5,436 nucleotides of DNA from an uncultured Collinsella sp. (GTDB lineage: Bacteria > Actinomycetota > Coriobacteriia > Coriobacteriales > Coriobacteriaceae). The stretch spans positions 1 to 5,436 of the forward strand of contig CABUXM010000109.1 in NCBI GenBank assembly GCA_902495545.1. Direction: 5' to 3'. Shown here piece after piece: positions 1 to 5,436 of this stretch; position 1 is the stretch's first letter; each line of letters opens with the position of its first letter. The position numbers were made by a program, and so were the translations under genes. A model generated the notes under the pieces. It ran no database searches. It worked only from the letters and a program-made list of their open reading frames with translations, and had not been told where the DNA came from.

Positions 1-809
1 CCACCTTTATCGTCGGCATCATCTCCATCGTCGTGACGGTTGCCTTGGCCTCCCGCAACGTGCCGGGCTCGCTGCTCATCGGCATCATCGTCGCCGTTAT
101 CGCCGGTATCCCGCTGGGCGTCACCCACGCCCCCGAGGGCCTCATCGCACCGCTCGACTTCTCGACCTTTGGCGCCCCGTTTGCCAGCACCGCCGATGGC
201 AACATGGCCATCGTGAAGGTTCTGACCGACCCGATGCTGCTCGTCGTTGCCTTCTCGCTGCTCATGAGTGACTTCTTCGACACCATGGGAACCGCGATGG
301 CCGTCGCCAAGCAGGGCGAGTTCTTGACCGAGGACGGCAATGTCGAGGACATCCGTCCCATCCTGGTCGTCGACTCCGTGGCCGCTGCTGCCGGTGGCTT
401 TATGGGCGTCTCCTCCATCACCACCTTCGTCGAGTCCACCTCTGGCGCTGCCGACGGTGGCCGCACGGGCCTCACCTCCGTCACCACCGGCGTGTTGTTC
501 ATTCTCGCCGCGTTCTTCTCCCCCATCGTCACCATCGTTTCCAGCGCCGCCACCTGCGGTGCTCTGGTCTACGTCGGCTACCTCATGATGAGCGAGGCCT
601 CCGAGATCGACTGGTCCGACGTGTCGCAGGGCTTCCCGGCGTTCATGATTGTCGCCGGTGTGCCCTTCACCTACTCCATCTCTGCCGGCATCGGTCTGGG
701 CTTTATCGCCTACGTGATCGTCGCGCTCTTTAAGGGCGAGGCCTCCAAGATCAAGCCGCTCATGTGGATCGCAGCCCTTGCCTTCCTCGTCTACTTCTTC
801 GTGGCGTAA
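1..809 (+). CDS. NCS2 family purine (adenine/guanine/hypoxanthine) permease, 5'-truncated by window edge
   Basis: Integral membrane nucleobase transporter; the family moves purine bases inward with protons. The frame is open from the left edge (first full codon at 3), giving 268 residues, the C-terminal part of a protein that is usually about 430-480 residues. The GTG at 33 is internal, not the start. Hydrophobic helices alternate with short loops throughout. Two NCS2 substrate-site segments are visible in window numbering: DFFDTMG at residues 90-96, and TFVES at 141-145 followed by SGAADGGRTGL. The second matches the AzgA/PbuG-type signature (VES-x-G-x-x-x-GGRTGL) rather than the UraA one. 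Asp93 and Glu144 occupy the positions of the acidic residues that contact the base in this superfamily. The exact purine cannot be decided from sequence. A strong terminator follows 27 bp after the stop, so the gene ends its transcription unit. Confidence 0.9.
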   Translation, partial: TFIVGIISIVVTVALASRNVPGSLLIGIIVAVIAGIPLGVTHAPEGLIAPLDFSTFGAPFASTADGNMAIVKVLTDPMLLVVAFSLLMSDFFDTMGTAMAVAKQGEFLTEDGNVEDIRPILVVDSVAAAAGGFMGVSSITTFVESTSGAADGGRTGLTSVTTGVLFILAAFFSPIVTIVSSAATCGALVYVGYLMMSEASEIDWSDVSQGFPAFMIVAGVPFTYSISAGIGLGFIAYVIVALFKGEASKIKPLMWIAALAFLVYFFVA

Positions 810-836
810 CGGCATAGTCTGCCAAAGCAAAACCAT

Positions 837-878
837 AAGGCGCAGAGTCGCACCAAGCGGCTCTGCGCCTTTCTTTCA
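837..878 (+). terminator. Intrinsic terminator after the purine permease
   Basis: A 14-bp stem (837-850 pairs with 858-871, one G-T pair) encloses a 7-base loop (CACCAAG). The stem is GC-rich in the middle (GGCGCAGAG / CTCTGCGCC) and is followed by TTCTTTC. The flanking AA/TT pairs extend the stem. It separates the permease from the esterase gene. Confidence 0.87.
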
Positions 879-931
879 GCAACGGTCCCTACACCGACGT
901 GCGACAATCGTGTTTGTAGATGTCGAAATGC

Positions 932-940
932 AGAGAGAAG
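932..940 (+). promoter_or_regulatory. Ribosome binding site choosing the esterase start at 947
   Basis: The purine-rich run AGAGAGAAG lies 6 bases before the ATG at 947. The upstream in-frame ATG at 920 has no purine-rich stretch before it (preceding bases GTGTTTGTAG), so 947 is preferred. The match to AGGAGG is only partial. Confidence 0.5.
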
Positions 941-946
941 CCCGTC

Positions 947-1612
947 ATGAAAGCGTGCCAAAAGCAGATAACCGTTCATTCAAAGCATGCCGAAAGCGCA
1001 CCCGTCGTCTATCTCCCCGTTGTCATGGGCGACGGCAGCGAGGTTTATGACCGCTGCCGAGAGCTCGACTGCCCACCCTTCACCCTTGTCGCCATTGGAG
1101 GGCTCGATTGGAATCGCGAGCTGAGCCCCTGGGAATGCGACGGAACTATACGAGATGCCGAGCCCTTTGGCGGACAGGCTGCTGGTTTTCTTGACGAGTT
1201 GTTGAAGCAGATAATCCCCCAGGCCGAATCATCGCTCCCGCAACCGCCCACCTGGCGCGGCATTGCCGGCTACTCGTTGGCGGGTCTTTTTGCACTGTGG
1301 GCACTTTGGCAAACAGATGTCTTTGAGCGCGCAGCGAGTGCATCGGGGTCGCTGTGGTTCCCCGGCTTTATCGACTACGCGCGCGAGCGCACGATGACAG
1401 CTACGCCCGACGCCGCCTATCTGTCGCTCGGTAAAAAGGAAACCAAGACGCCCAACCGCATGATGCGGCACGTACTCGACGATACGCGCGCGATGGAAGA
1501 GCTGTTTGTCGAGCGTGACATTCCAACAACGCTGGAGCTCAACCCCGGCAACCACTTTGCCCAAACTGACCTGCGCATGGCGCGCGGCATCCACTGGATA
1601 CTGGCGCATTAA
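947..1612 (+). CDS. Small alpha/beta-hydrolase esterase, Fes/IroE-like class
   Basis: Predicted serine esterase, 221 residues from the ATG at 947 (230 from the alternative ATG at 920). The nucleophile elbow GYSLAG is at residues 108-113, making Ser110 the nucleophile. NPGNHF near the C-terminus supplies the likely catalytic His203. The acid is less clear: Glu165 in the segment YLSLGKKE sits where Fes/IroE-like esterases have a G-x-x-E element, but this is inference. The segment VAIGGLDWNRELSPW early in the protein fits the oxyanion and active-site loop of this class. There is no signal peptide or membrane segment, so it is cytoplasmic. It is shorter than enterochelin esterase Fes (about 400) and lacks that protein's N-terminal domain. 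No siderophore gene is nearby, so iron release is not supported and the substrate is unknown. It appears to be a single-gene unit between two terminators; no convincing promoter is visible in 872-946. Confidence 0.8.
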   Translation: MKACQKQITVHSKHAESAPVVYLPVVMGDGSEVYDRCRELDCPPFTLVAIGGLDWNRELSPWECDGTIRDAEPFGGQAAGFLDELLKQIIPQAESSLPQPPTWRGIAGYSLAGLFALWALWQTDVFERAASASGSLWFPGFIDYARERTMTATPDAAYLSLGKKETKTPNRMMRHVLDDTRAMEELFVERDIPTTLELNPGNHFAQTDLRMARGIHWILAH

Positions 1613-1654
1613 AAATGGCGTCCACGCGTACATACGCATGGACGCCATTTTTAA
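1609..1654. terminator. Bidirectional terminator between convergent esterase and uracil permease genes
   Basis: Perfect 16-bp arms at 1609-1624 and 1639-1654 (TTAAAAATGGCGTCCA and its complement), continued after one mismatch by GCGT/ACGC toward a tiny loop. A run of five A on the left arm and five T on the right gives a U-tract on either strand, so it can stop both the plus-strand esterase transcript and the minus-strand permease transcript. The esterase stop codon TAA (1610-1612) is part of the left arm. Confidence 0.9.
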
Positions 1655-1672
1655 TTTGGCTGAACGCAGCTA

Positions 1673-3007
1673 TTATTCAGCAGTCTCCTCAAGCTCGGAA
1701 GTATCGAACTCAAAGTCATTACCGGGCAAGATGGCGTTGAGCACAATGCCCACCAGCGAGCCCACGGCAAGGCCGGAAAGCGAAATGGTCACGCCGCCCA
1801 GCTCCAGCACGATGGCACCGGTGGTACTGTAAGCAATGCCGAGCGAAAGCACGAGCACCAGAGCCGCCACCAGCACGTTGCGGTTGTTCTGGAAATCAAC
1901 CTGGTTCTCGATAAGGTTGCGAACGCCCACGGCACTGATCATGCCGTAGAGCACAAGCGACACGCCACCGATAACGCATGCCGGCATAGCAGCGATCACA
2001 GCGGCAAACTTGGGGCAGAACGAAAGCACAATGGCACAGCAGGCGGCAATGCGAATCACGCGCGGGTCGAACACGCGCGTCAGGGCAAGCACACCGGTGT
2101 TCTCGCCATACGTCGTATTGGCAGGGGCGCCAAAGAGCGATGCCAAGATAGTCGCCAGGCCATCGCCGAGCAGGGTACGGTGCAGACCGGGATCGGCAAT
2201 GTAATTGCGTTCGCAGGTAGAGCCAATGGCGGAAATATCTCCAATGTGCTCAATCATGGTCGCAAAGGCCAGTGGCATGATGGTGATAATGGCCGTCGTG
2301 GCAAGACTGCTATCGAACTGCGGTCCAAAGAGCGCGAACACGGTGTTGTCCCACACGACAGGTAGACCGACCCACGGCGCGGCGGCAACCCCCGAAAAAT
2401 CAACCTCGCCCAGCACCGCCGCAACGGCATAGCTCACCACAACGCCCAGCAGAATCGGCACGATCTTGACCATACCGCGGCCCCAAATGTTGCAGATGAT
2501 GATCACGGCAACGGCAATAACAGCAACAAACCAGTTGGTCTGGCAGTTAGCAATGGCAGAGCTTGCCAGGATCAAGCCGATGGAAATGACGATGGGGCCA
2601 GTCACCACCGGCGGGAAGAAATGCATGACACGCTTGGCGCCAAAGGCGCGGAACAGGACCGCAAGCACCGGATAGAGCAGGCCGGCACAAGCTACGCCCA
2701 GGCAAGCGTAGGGCAAAAGCTCGGCCTCGCCGTTGGGCGCAATGGCGGCATAACCCGCGATAAAGGCAAACGAGGAGCCCAGGAACGCGGGCACCTTACC
2801 GCGCGATAGAAAATGAAACAGCAGCGTGCCGATGCCGGCGAACAGAAGCGTCGCCGAAACGGAAAGGCCGGTGAGCACGGGCACGAGCACCGTGGCTCCG
2901 AACATCGCAAACATGTGTTGCAAACCCAACACAAACATGCGCGGGCGGCCGAGCGACGATGCATCGTAGATGGCATCGGTGACGGCGGGCGTCGAAGACT
3001 GGGACAT
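1673..3007 (-). CDS. uraA: NCS2 family uracil permease, UraA type
   Basis: Inner-membrane uracil/proton symporter for pyrimidine salvage, 444 residues (E. coli UraA has 429). NCS2 hallmarks are clear: LGLQHMFAMFGATVLVP at residues 27-43 (the QH pair of TM1), MIEHIGDISAIG at 251-262 and NTTYGENTGV at 297-306. Glu253 and Glu302 match the two uracil-contacting glutamates of E. coli UraA (Glu241, Glu290). About a dozen or more hydrophobic helices fill the chain; the ends are polar (MSQSSTPAVTDA, and an acidic tail ELEETAE). The start at 3007 is chosen because AAAGGA precedes it with a 5-base gap; the in-frame extension to 3139 is 44 residues without transporter character and would run into the upstream gene. 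It lies 122 bp downstream of the methionine synthase gene on the same strand. Xanthine or other NCS2 substrates are less likely given the TYGEN motif. Confidence 0.92.
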   Translation of the reverse strand: MSQSSTPAVTDAIYDASSLGRPRMFVLGLQHMFAMFGATVLVPVLTGLSVSATLLFAGIGTLLFHFLSRGKVPAFLGSSFAFIAGYAAIAPNGEAELLPYACLGVACAGLLYPVLAVLFRAFGAKRVMHFFPPVVTGPIVISIGLILASSAIANCQTNWFVAVIAVAVIIICNIWGRGMVKIVPILLGVVVSYAVAAVLGEVDFSGVAAAPWVGLPVVWDNTVFALFGPQFDSSLATTAIITIMPLAFATMIEHIGDISAIGSTCERNYIADPGLHRTLLGDGLATILASLFGAPANTTYGENTGVLALTRVFDPRVIRIAACCAIVLSFCPKFAAVIAAMPACVIGGVSLVLYGMISAVGVRNLIENQVDFQNNRNVLVAALVLVLSLGIAYSTTGAIVLELGGVTISLSGLAVGSLVGIVLNAILPGNDFEFDTSELEETAE

Positions 3008-3012
3008 GGAAG

Positions 3013-3018
3013 TCCTTT
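3013..3018 (-). promoter_or_regulatory. Ribosome binding site of the uracil permease gene
   Basis: AAAGGA on the minus strand, 5 bases before the ATG at 3007. It fixes this ATG as the start against the longer open frame reaching 3139. Confidence 0.75.
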
Positions 3019-3076
3019 CGAATGGAAGGGCGATCAGGCATATCGGATAACCTGCCCGAACGATACGATCCGAACC

Positions 3077-3104
3077 ATTGTACGCGATATGCAGTACCTC
3101 GCAC
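3077..3104 (-). promoter_or_regulatory. Possible weak promoter for the uracil permease gene
   Basis: A good -10 element TACAAT (3077-3082, minus strand) lies in the 122-bp gap between the methionine synthase and permease genes. The -35 region at a 16-bp spacing (GTGCGA, 3099-3104) matches only three of six consensus bases. If used, the leader would be about 63 nt, with only short competing pairings (CGGAT/ATCCG and GGCA/TGCC). No PyrR-type binding element or purine riboswitch core was found in it. Read-through from the upstream gene is an alternative, since no clear terminator follows that gene. Confidence 0.35.
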
Positions 3105-3129
3105 GCGCCGCCACCTGCAAACGCTAGCG

Positions 3130-4263
3130 CTATTTCCAAACGCGCTCGGCAATGCGCTTAACCAGCGCGATTTTTGCCCATTGCTCGTCCTCAGTCAGCT
3201 TGTTGCCAATCTCGCAGCTGGCAAAGCCGCACTGCGGCGACAGGTACAGGTTCTCGAGCGGCACGTACTTTGCGGCCTCGCGGATGCGCTCGACAATAAC
3301 ATCCTCGTTCTCGAGCTCAGCGGCCTTGGTGGTCACCAGGCCCAGCACGACCTTCTTGCCGGGAGCAACATACTTGAGCGGCTCAAAGCCACCGGCGCGC
3401 GGCGTATCGAACTCAAGGTAGAACGCGTCGACATCCTCGTGCGCAAACAGGTACGGTGCAATGGGATCGTAACCACCCTCGAAGGCATACGTGGAGTGAT
3501 AGTTGCCGCGGCATACATGCGTGTTGATGACCAGATCGTCGGGCTTGTCCTCGATGGCGGCGTTGTTGAGCGCCACGCCCAACTCGCTTACCTTTTGCAG
3601 GTCGACCGGACTCATGCCGGTTTTGGCGACAAAATCAGTATCGCAGTAGATGCCCCAGGTGCAGTCATCAAACTGGATGTTGCGGCAGCCTGCTGCGTAC
3701 AGGTCGGCGATCACCGTGCGATAAGCGGCTGCAATGGCGTCGGCAAGTTCCTCATCGGTCTTGTAGACGGCGCGCAGACTCTCCTGCTGTCCATCGCAGC
3801 GGTCGAGCGTAACCTCCGAGAACGTCTGGATCGGCGCCGGAATGGTTTGACGCGCGACCTGGCCCTCCCCCTCAAGCGCCTTGACAAACTTAAAATGCTC
3901 GACGAACGGGTGGTTCTCGCCGCTAATGGGACCGGTAACCACAGCGGTGTCGGCCGTCGTCTCCTCGTCATGGAACATATAACCCGTGCGTGAGGTGCGG
4001 CGCTCAATGCCGTTAAGGCCCCACATAAAATCGAGGTGCCAGTAGCTGCGGCGGTATTCGCCATCGGTAATTACCTGTAAGCCGGCTGTCTTCTGCTTGG
4101 CCACCAAATCGCAAATGGCCTCATCCTCGACGGCCTTAAGGCCGGCGGCGTCGAGCGTGCCCGCGGCATAGGCGGCACGTGCATCCTTAACAGCCTGGGG
4201 ACGAAGAAAGCTGCCGACGATATCGGCGCGAAACGGCGCGTTCGGTTGAATCAAGGTGCTCAT
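3130..4263 (-). CDS. MetE-C-type methionine synthase family protein (YxjG/YxjH-like)
   Basis: Predicted cytoplasmic zinc-dependent methyltransferase transferring a methyl group to homocysteine (or a related thiol). Its 377 residues are close in length to B. subtilis YxjG/YxjH and about half of full-length cobalamin-independent MetE: only the catalytic C-terminal barrel is present. The zinc site can be read directly: His249 and Cys251 in THVCRG, Glu284 in YLEFDTPRAG and Cys345 in SPQCGF, matching His641/Cys643/Glu665/Cys726 of E. coli MetE. FDDC at 198-201 corresponds to the conserved acidic IDEPA-like segment, and ITDGEYRR at 65-72 is typical of the family's N-terminal region. The start at 4263 is chosen for AAAGGGAG with a 6-base gap; the in-frame ATG at 4281 lies upstream of that site. 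The gene sits directly downstream of a LysR regulator and behind a likely LysR operator. The methyl donor cannot be inferred, because the folate-binding N-terminal domain of MetE is absent. Confidence 0.87.
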   Translation of the reverse strand: MSTLIQPNAPFRADIVGSFLRPQAVKDARAAYAAGTLDAAGLKAVEDEAICDLVAKQKTAGLQVITDGEYRRSYWHLDFMWGLNGIERRTSRTGYMFHDEETTADTAVVTGPISGENHPFVEHFKFVKALEGEGQVARQTIPAPIQTFSEVTLDRCDGQQESLRAVYKTDEELADAIAAAYRTVIADLYAAGCRNIQFDDCTWGIYCDTDFVAKTGMSPVDLQKVSELGVALNNAAIEDKPDDLVINTHVCRGNYHSTYAFEGGYDPIAPYLFAHEDVDAFYLEFDTPRAGGFEPLKYVAPGKKVVLGLVTTKAAELENEDVIVERIREAAKYVPLENLYLSPQCGFASCEIGNKLTEDEQWAKIALVKRIAERVWK

Positions 4264-4269
4264 AGATAT

Positions 4270-4277
4270 CTCCCTTT
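4270..4277 (-). promoter_or_regulatory. Ribosome binding site of the MetE-C-type gene
   Basis: AAAGGGAG on the minus strand, 6 bases before the ATG at 4263. It rules out the ATG at 4281, which lies upstream of it. Confidence 0.75.
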
Positions 4278-4301
4278 GCATTGGTTGCTTTACTGGGACA
4301 G

Positions 4302-4330
4302 AGTATGAGCGCTCATATGGCTATCGTAAA
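4302..4330 (-). promoter_or_regulatory. Candidate promoter of the MetE-C-type gene
   Basis: On the minus strand, TTTACG (4325-4330) and CATACT (4302-4307) are separated by exactly 17 bp, each matching four of six consensus positions. Predicted transcription start is near 4295, giving a leader of about 32 nt. The weak hexamers fit an activator-dependent promoter. An alternative -10, TATAAA at 4338-4343, has no matching -35 and would place the dyad at 4348-4374 over its -35 region. Confidence 0.45.
4304..4317. repeat. 14-bp perfect palindrome in the promoter core
   Basis: TATGAGCGCTCATA reads identically on both strands and has no spacer. It overlaps four bases of the candidate -10 element and the downstream part of its spacer, a position suited to a repressor operator. 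No regulator is identified for it. Confidence 0.6.
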
Positions 4331-4337
4331 ATATACG
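4325..4337. promoter_or_regulatory. Short dyad, possible LysR activation site
   Basis: CGTA-N5-TACG, centred at 4331. It is 30 bp (about three helical turns) from the centre of the long dyad at 4348-4374 and overlaps the candidate -35 element. Its shortness makes it weak on its own; the spacing is what makes it worth recording. Confidence 0.35.
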
Positions 4338-4347
4338 TTTATAACAG

Positions 4348-4374
4348 TTTGATATAGATGCTTCCTATATCAAA
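4348..4374. promoter_or_regulatory. 27-bp perfect dyad, likely LysR-type operator
   Basis: Arms TTTGATATAG and CTATATCAAA pair perfectly over 10 bp around a 7-base spacer. The inner part contains the T-N11-A arrangement typical of LysR-family sites. It lies 44 bp after the stop of the LysR gene and upstream of the MetE-C-type gene, centred about 66 bp before the predicted transcription start. Its AT-rich stem without a U-tract makes it a poor terminator, so an operator is the better reading. Confidence 0.65.
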
Positions 4375-4418
4375 TGAGACTGCCGCAAAGAGATTTGACC
4401 CGTGCAGAACGCAGCAAT

Positions 4419-5315
4419 CTAGATGTGCTGACGGATCGCGTCGATATAGGCCTGTCCATAGCGCGTGAGCGTCGTGTTCTTGCGCGTGATGATGCCAATC
4501 TCCATGTACTCGTCTACATCGAGCGGAATCGAGATAATACCGGGGCCGTTAAGTTCATGGCTGATCACGCCCGAACACACCGTGTAACCGTTAAGGCCCA
4601 TAGCTAGGTTGAACAGCGTCGCACGGTCGCGCACGCGGATATTCTTGCGGCGCTCAAAGGTCGAGGTCAGCTCCTCGGAATAGTAAAACGAGTTGTAGCT
4701 GCCCTGCTCGTAGGACAGGAACGGGTAGTCTTCCAGATCCTCGAGCGTCACGCTGGAGCGGCCCGCCAGCGGATGGTCGGCGCAGACGAAGACATGCGGC
4801 GTGGCGCAGAAGAGCCCTTCGAACACGAGCTCGTTGGCGGCAAGCATGCGCTCGATGACCTCGCGATTGTGCTCCGACAGATACAGGATGCCGAGTTCGC
4901 TTTTCATATGCGCGACATCCTCGATAATTTCGTGGGTCTGCTCCTCGCGCAGGGTAAAGTCGTAGCGCGCGGCATCGAACTCACGGATCACATCGACAAA
5001 CGCATTAACGGCAAAGGAATAATGCTGGCAGCTCACACTAAAGTGCGGCACCTGCTCGGACGTACCTTTGTACTTGCCCTCGAGCAGATCGGCCTGGTCG
5101 AGCACCTGGCGCGCGTACCCCAAGAAGGTCTCGCCTTCCTCGGACACAATGACACCCTTGTTGGTGCGCTCAAAGATATGCACACCCATCTCGTTTTCGA
5201 GATCGCGGATCGACGCGGTAATCGAAGGCTGCGACACAAAGAGCCGGCGCGAGGCCTCGGTGATGCTGCCGCATTCGGCAACTTTGACGACATATCTGAG
5301 TTGCTGGAGCTTCAT
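4419..5315 (-). CDS. LysR-type transcriptional regulator
   Basis: DNA-binding regulator of 298 residues, the usual LysR length. The N-terminal winged helix-turn-helix is clear: MKLQQLRYVVKVAECGSITE leads into ASRRLFVSQPSITASIRDLE (residues 21-40, recognition helix around SQPSITASI), then NEMGVHIFERTNKGVIVSEEG. A linker helix (about 62-82) is followed by a periplasmic-binding-like effector domain (about 90-298) with the typical FVCADHPLAG segment at 176-185. The start at 5315 follows AGGGAGA and gives the canonical LysR N-terminus; the longer open frame to 5435 adds an arginine-rich non-homologous stretch. The gene is in tandem with, not divergent from, the MetE-C-type gene, and a strong LysR-like dyad lies between them, so methionine or sulfur metabolism is the likely target. 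The effector cannot be named. It overlaps no terminator and is coupled to an upstream gene. Confidence 0.92.
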   Translation of the reverse strand: MKLQQLRYVVKVAECGSITEASRRLFVSQPSITASIRDLENEMGVHIFERTNKGVIVSEEGETFLGYARQVLDQADLLEGKYKGTSEQVPHFSVSCQHYSFAVNAFVDVIREFDAARYDFTLREEQTHEIIEDVAHMKSELGILYLSEHNREVIERMLAANELVFEGLFCATPHVFVCADHPLAGRSSVTLEDLEDYPFLSYEQGSYNSFYYSEELTSTFERRKNIRVRDRATLFNLAMGLNGYTVCSGVISHELNGPGIISIPLDVDEYMEIGIITRKNTTLTRYGQAYIDAIRQHI

Positions 5316-5320
5316 GGCTT

Positions 5321-5327
5321 TCTCCCT
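5321..5327 (-). promoter_or_regulatory. LysR ribosome binding site overlapping the preceding stop codon
   Basis: AGGGAGA on the minus strand lies 5 bases before the ATG at 5315. Its first two bases are also the last two of the TAG stop (5326-5328) of the upstream partial gene. This arrangement suggests the two genes are co-transcribed and translationally coupled. Confidence 0.7.
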
Positions 5328-5436
5328 AGACGTTCGTGACGTCGAAACCCGTCGCATCCATCTGACGCATAAACGGCGGCATCTCCCCCGTCGCGGCACA
5401 GGCGGCAATCTGATGCAGAGCCCCGGCAACCGCATC
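5326..5436 (-). CDS. C-terminal end of an unidentified protein, truncated by window edge
   Basis: The minus-strand frame is open from the right edge for 36 codons to a TAG at 5326-5328. The residues run DAVAGALHQIAACAATGEMP, then PFMRQMDATGFDVTNV. The first half looks like an amphipathic, alanine-rich helix, compatible with the end of a globular cytoplasmic enzyme. I do not recognise the family and too little is visible to guess. Support for it being real: the frame is uninterrupted, codon use resembles the neighbours, and the stop lies 10 bp before the LysR start and overlaps its ribosome binding site, as expected in an operon. It is too short to exclude a chance open frame. Confidence 0.5.
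   Translation of the reverse strand, partial: DAVAGALHQIAACAATGEMPPFMRQMDATGFDVTNV

Noticed and set aside
33..809. GTG at 33 as the true start of the purine permease
   Set aside because: The frame continues upstream to the window edge in the same hydrophobic style, and the protein would lack its N-terminal half; the gene is truncated by the window.
3008..3076. PyrR attenuator or purine riboswitch in the uracil permease leader
   Set aside because: Only 4-5 bp pairings are present, there is no conserved binding-loop sequence and no terminator hairpin with a U-tract.
3122..3132. Overlapping 8-bp palindromes (CGCTAGCG, TAGCGCTA) at the end of the MetE-C-type gene as a terminator
   Set aside because: The stems are too short and no T-run follows on the minus strand.
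3008..3139. 44-residue N-terminal extension of the uracil permease
   Set aside because: A good AAAGGA site precedes the internal ATG at 3007, the extension is not transporter-like and it would overlap the upstream coding region.
3022..3993. Plus-strand open frame of 323 codons opposite the MetE-C-type gene
   Set aside because: It is antisense to a gene with clear family motifs, has no ribosome binding site and shows no recognisable protein features; such frames are common opposite GC-rich genes.
4264..4418. S-box (SAM) riboswitch, as found upstream of B. subtilis yxjG/yxjH
   Set aside because: The predicted leader is only about 32 nt and no multi-helix aptamer or terminator is visible.
4773..5339. 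Plus-strand open frame of 188 codons opposite the LysR gene
   Set aside because: The minus-strand LysR frame has a complete helix-turn-helix and typical length; the plus frame is its mirror shadow.

Overview
The window is about 60% G+C with strong G/C preference at third codon positions, short intergenic gaps and AGGAG-like ribosome binding sites. Together with the protein types this suggests a high-GC anaerobic gut Actinomycetota of the Coriobacteriia, Collinsella-like. That assignment is an inference from style; no rRNA or other marker gene is present.

Layout. Plus strand: (1) the 3' part of an NCS2 purine permease (AzgA/PbuG type) runs in from the left edge and ends at a strong intrinsic terminator. 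(2) A small alpha/beta-hydrolase esterase of the Fes/IroE-like class follows; its stop codon lies inside a nearly perfect hairpin that can terminate transcription from both sides. Minus strand, read right to left from the right edge: (3) the last 36 codons of an unidentified protein; (4) a LysR-type regulator whose ribosome binding site overlaps the stop codon of (3); (5) a 377-residue MetE-C-type methionine synthase (YxjG/YxjH-like); (6) a UraA-type NCS2 uracil permease that converges on the esterase.

How the parts fit. The most informative non-coding stretch is the gap of about 155 bp between the LysR gene and the methionine synthase gene. It holds a 27-bp perfect dyad (10-bp arms, 7-bp spacer, with a T-N11-A core), a second small dyad one arm-to-arm step closer to the gene, and a candidate promoter with a 17-bp spacer. 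The dyads fall at about -66 and -36 relative to the predicted start. This is the classical LysR recognition-site and activation-site geometry, so the regulator probably controls the adjacent methyltransferase. A separate 14-bp perfect palindrome covers the core promoter and could be the site of a second regulator. The two NCS2 transporters on either side of the esterase belong to different branches (purine and uracil) and are in separate transcription units.

No mobile element, CRISPR array, tRNA or rRNA was seen. Most of the window is ordinary metabolism. The part that deserves follow-up is the LysR / core-MetE module and its operator region.
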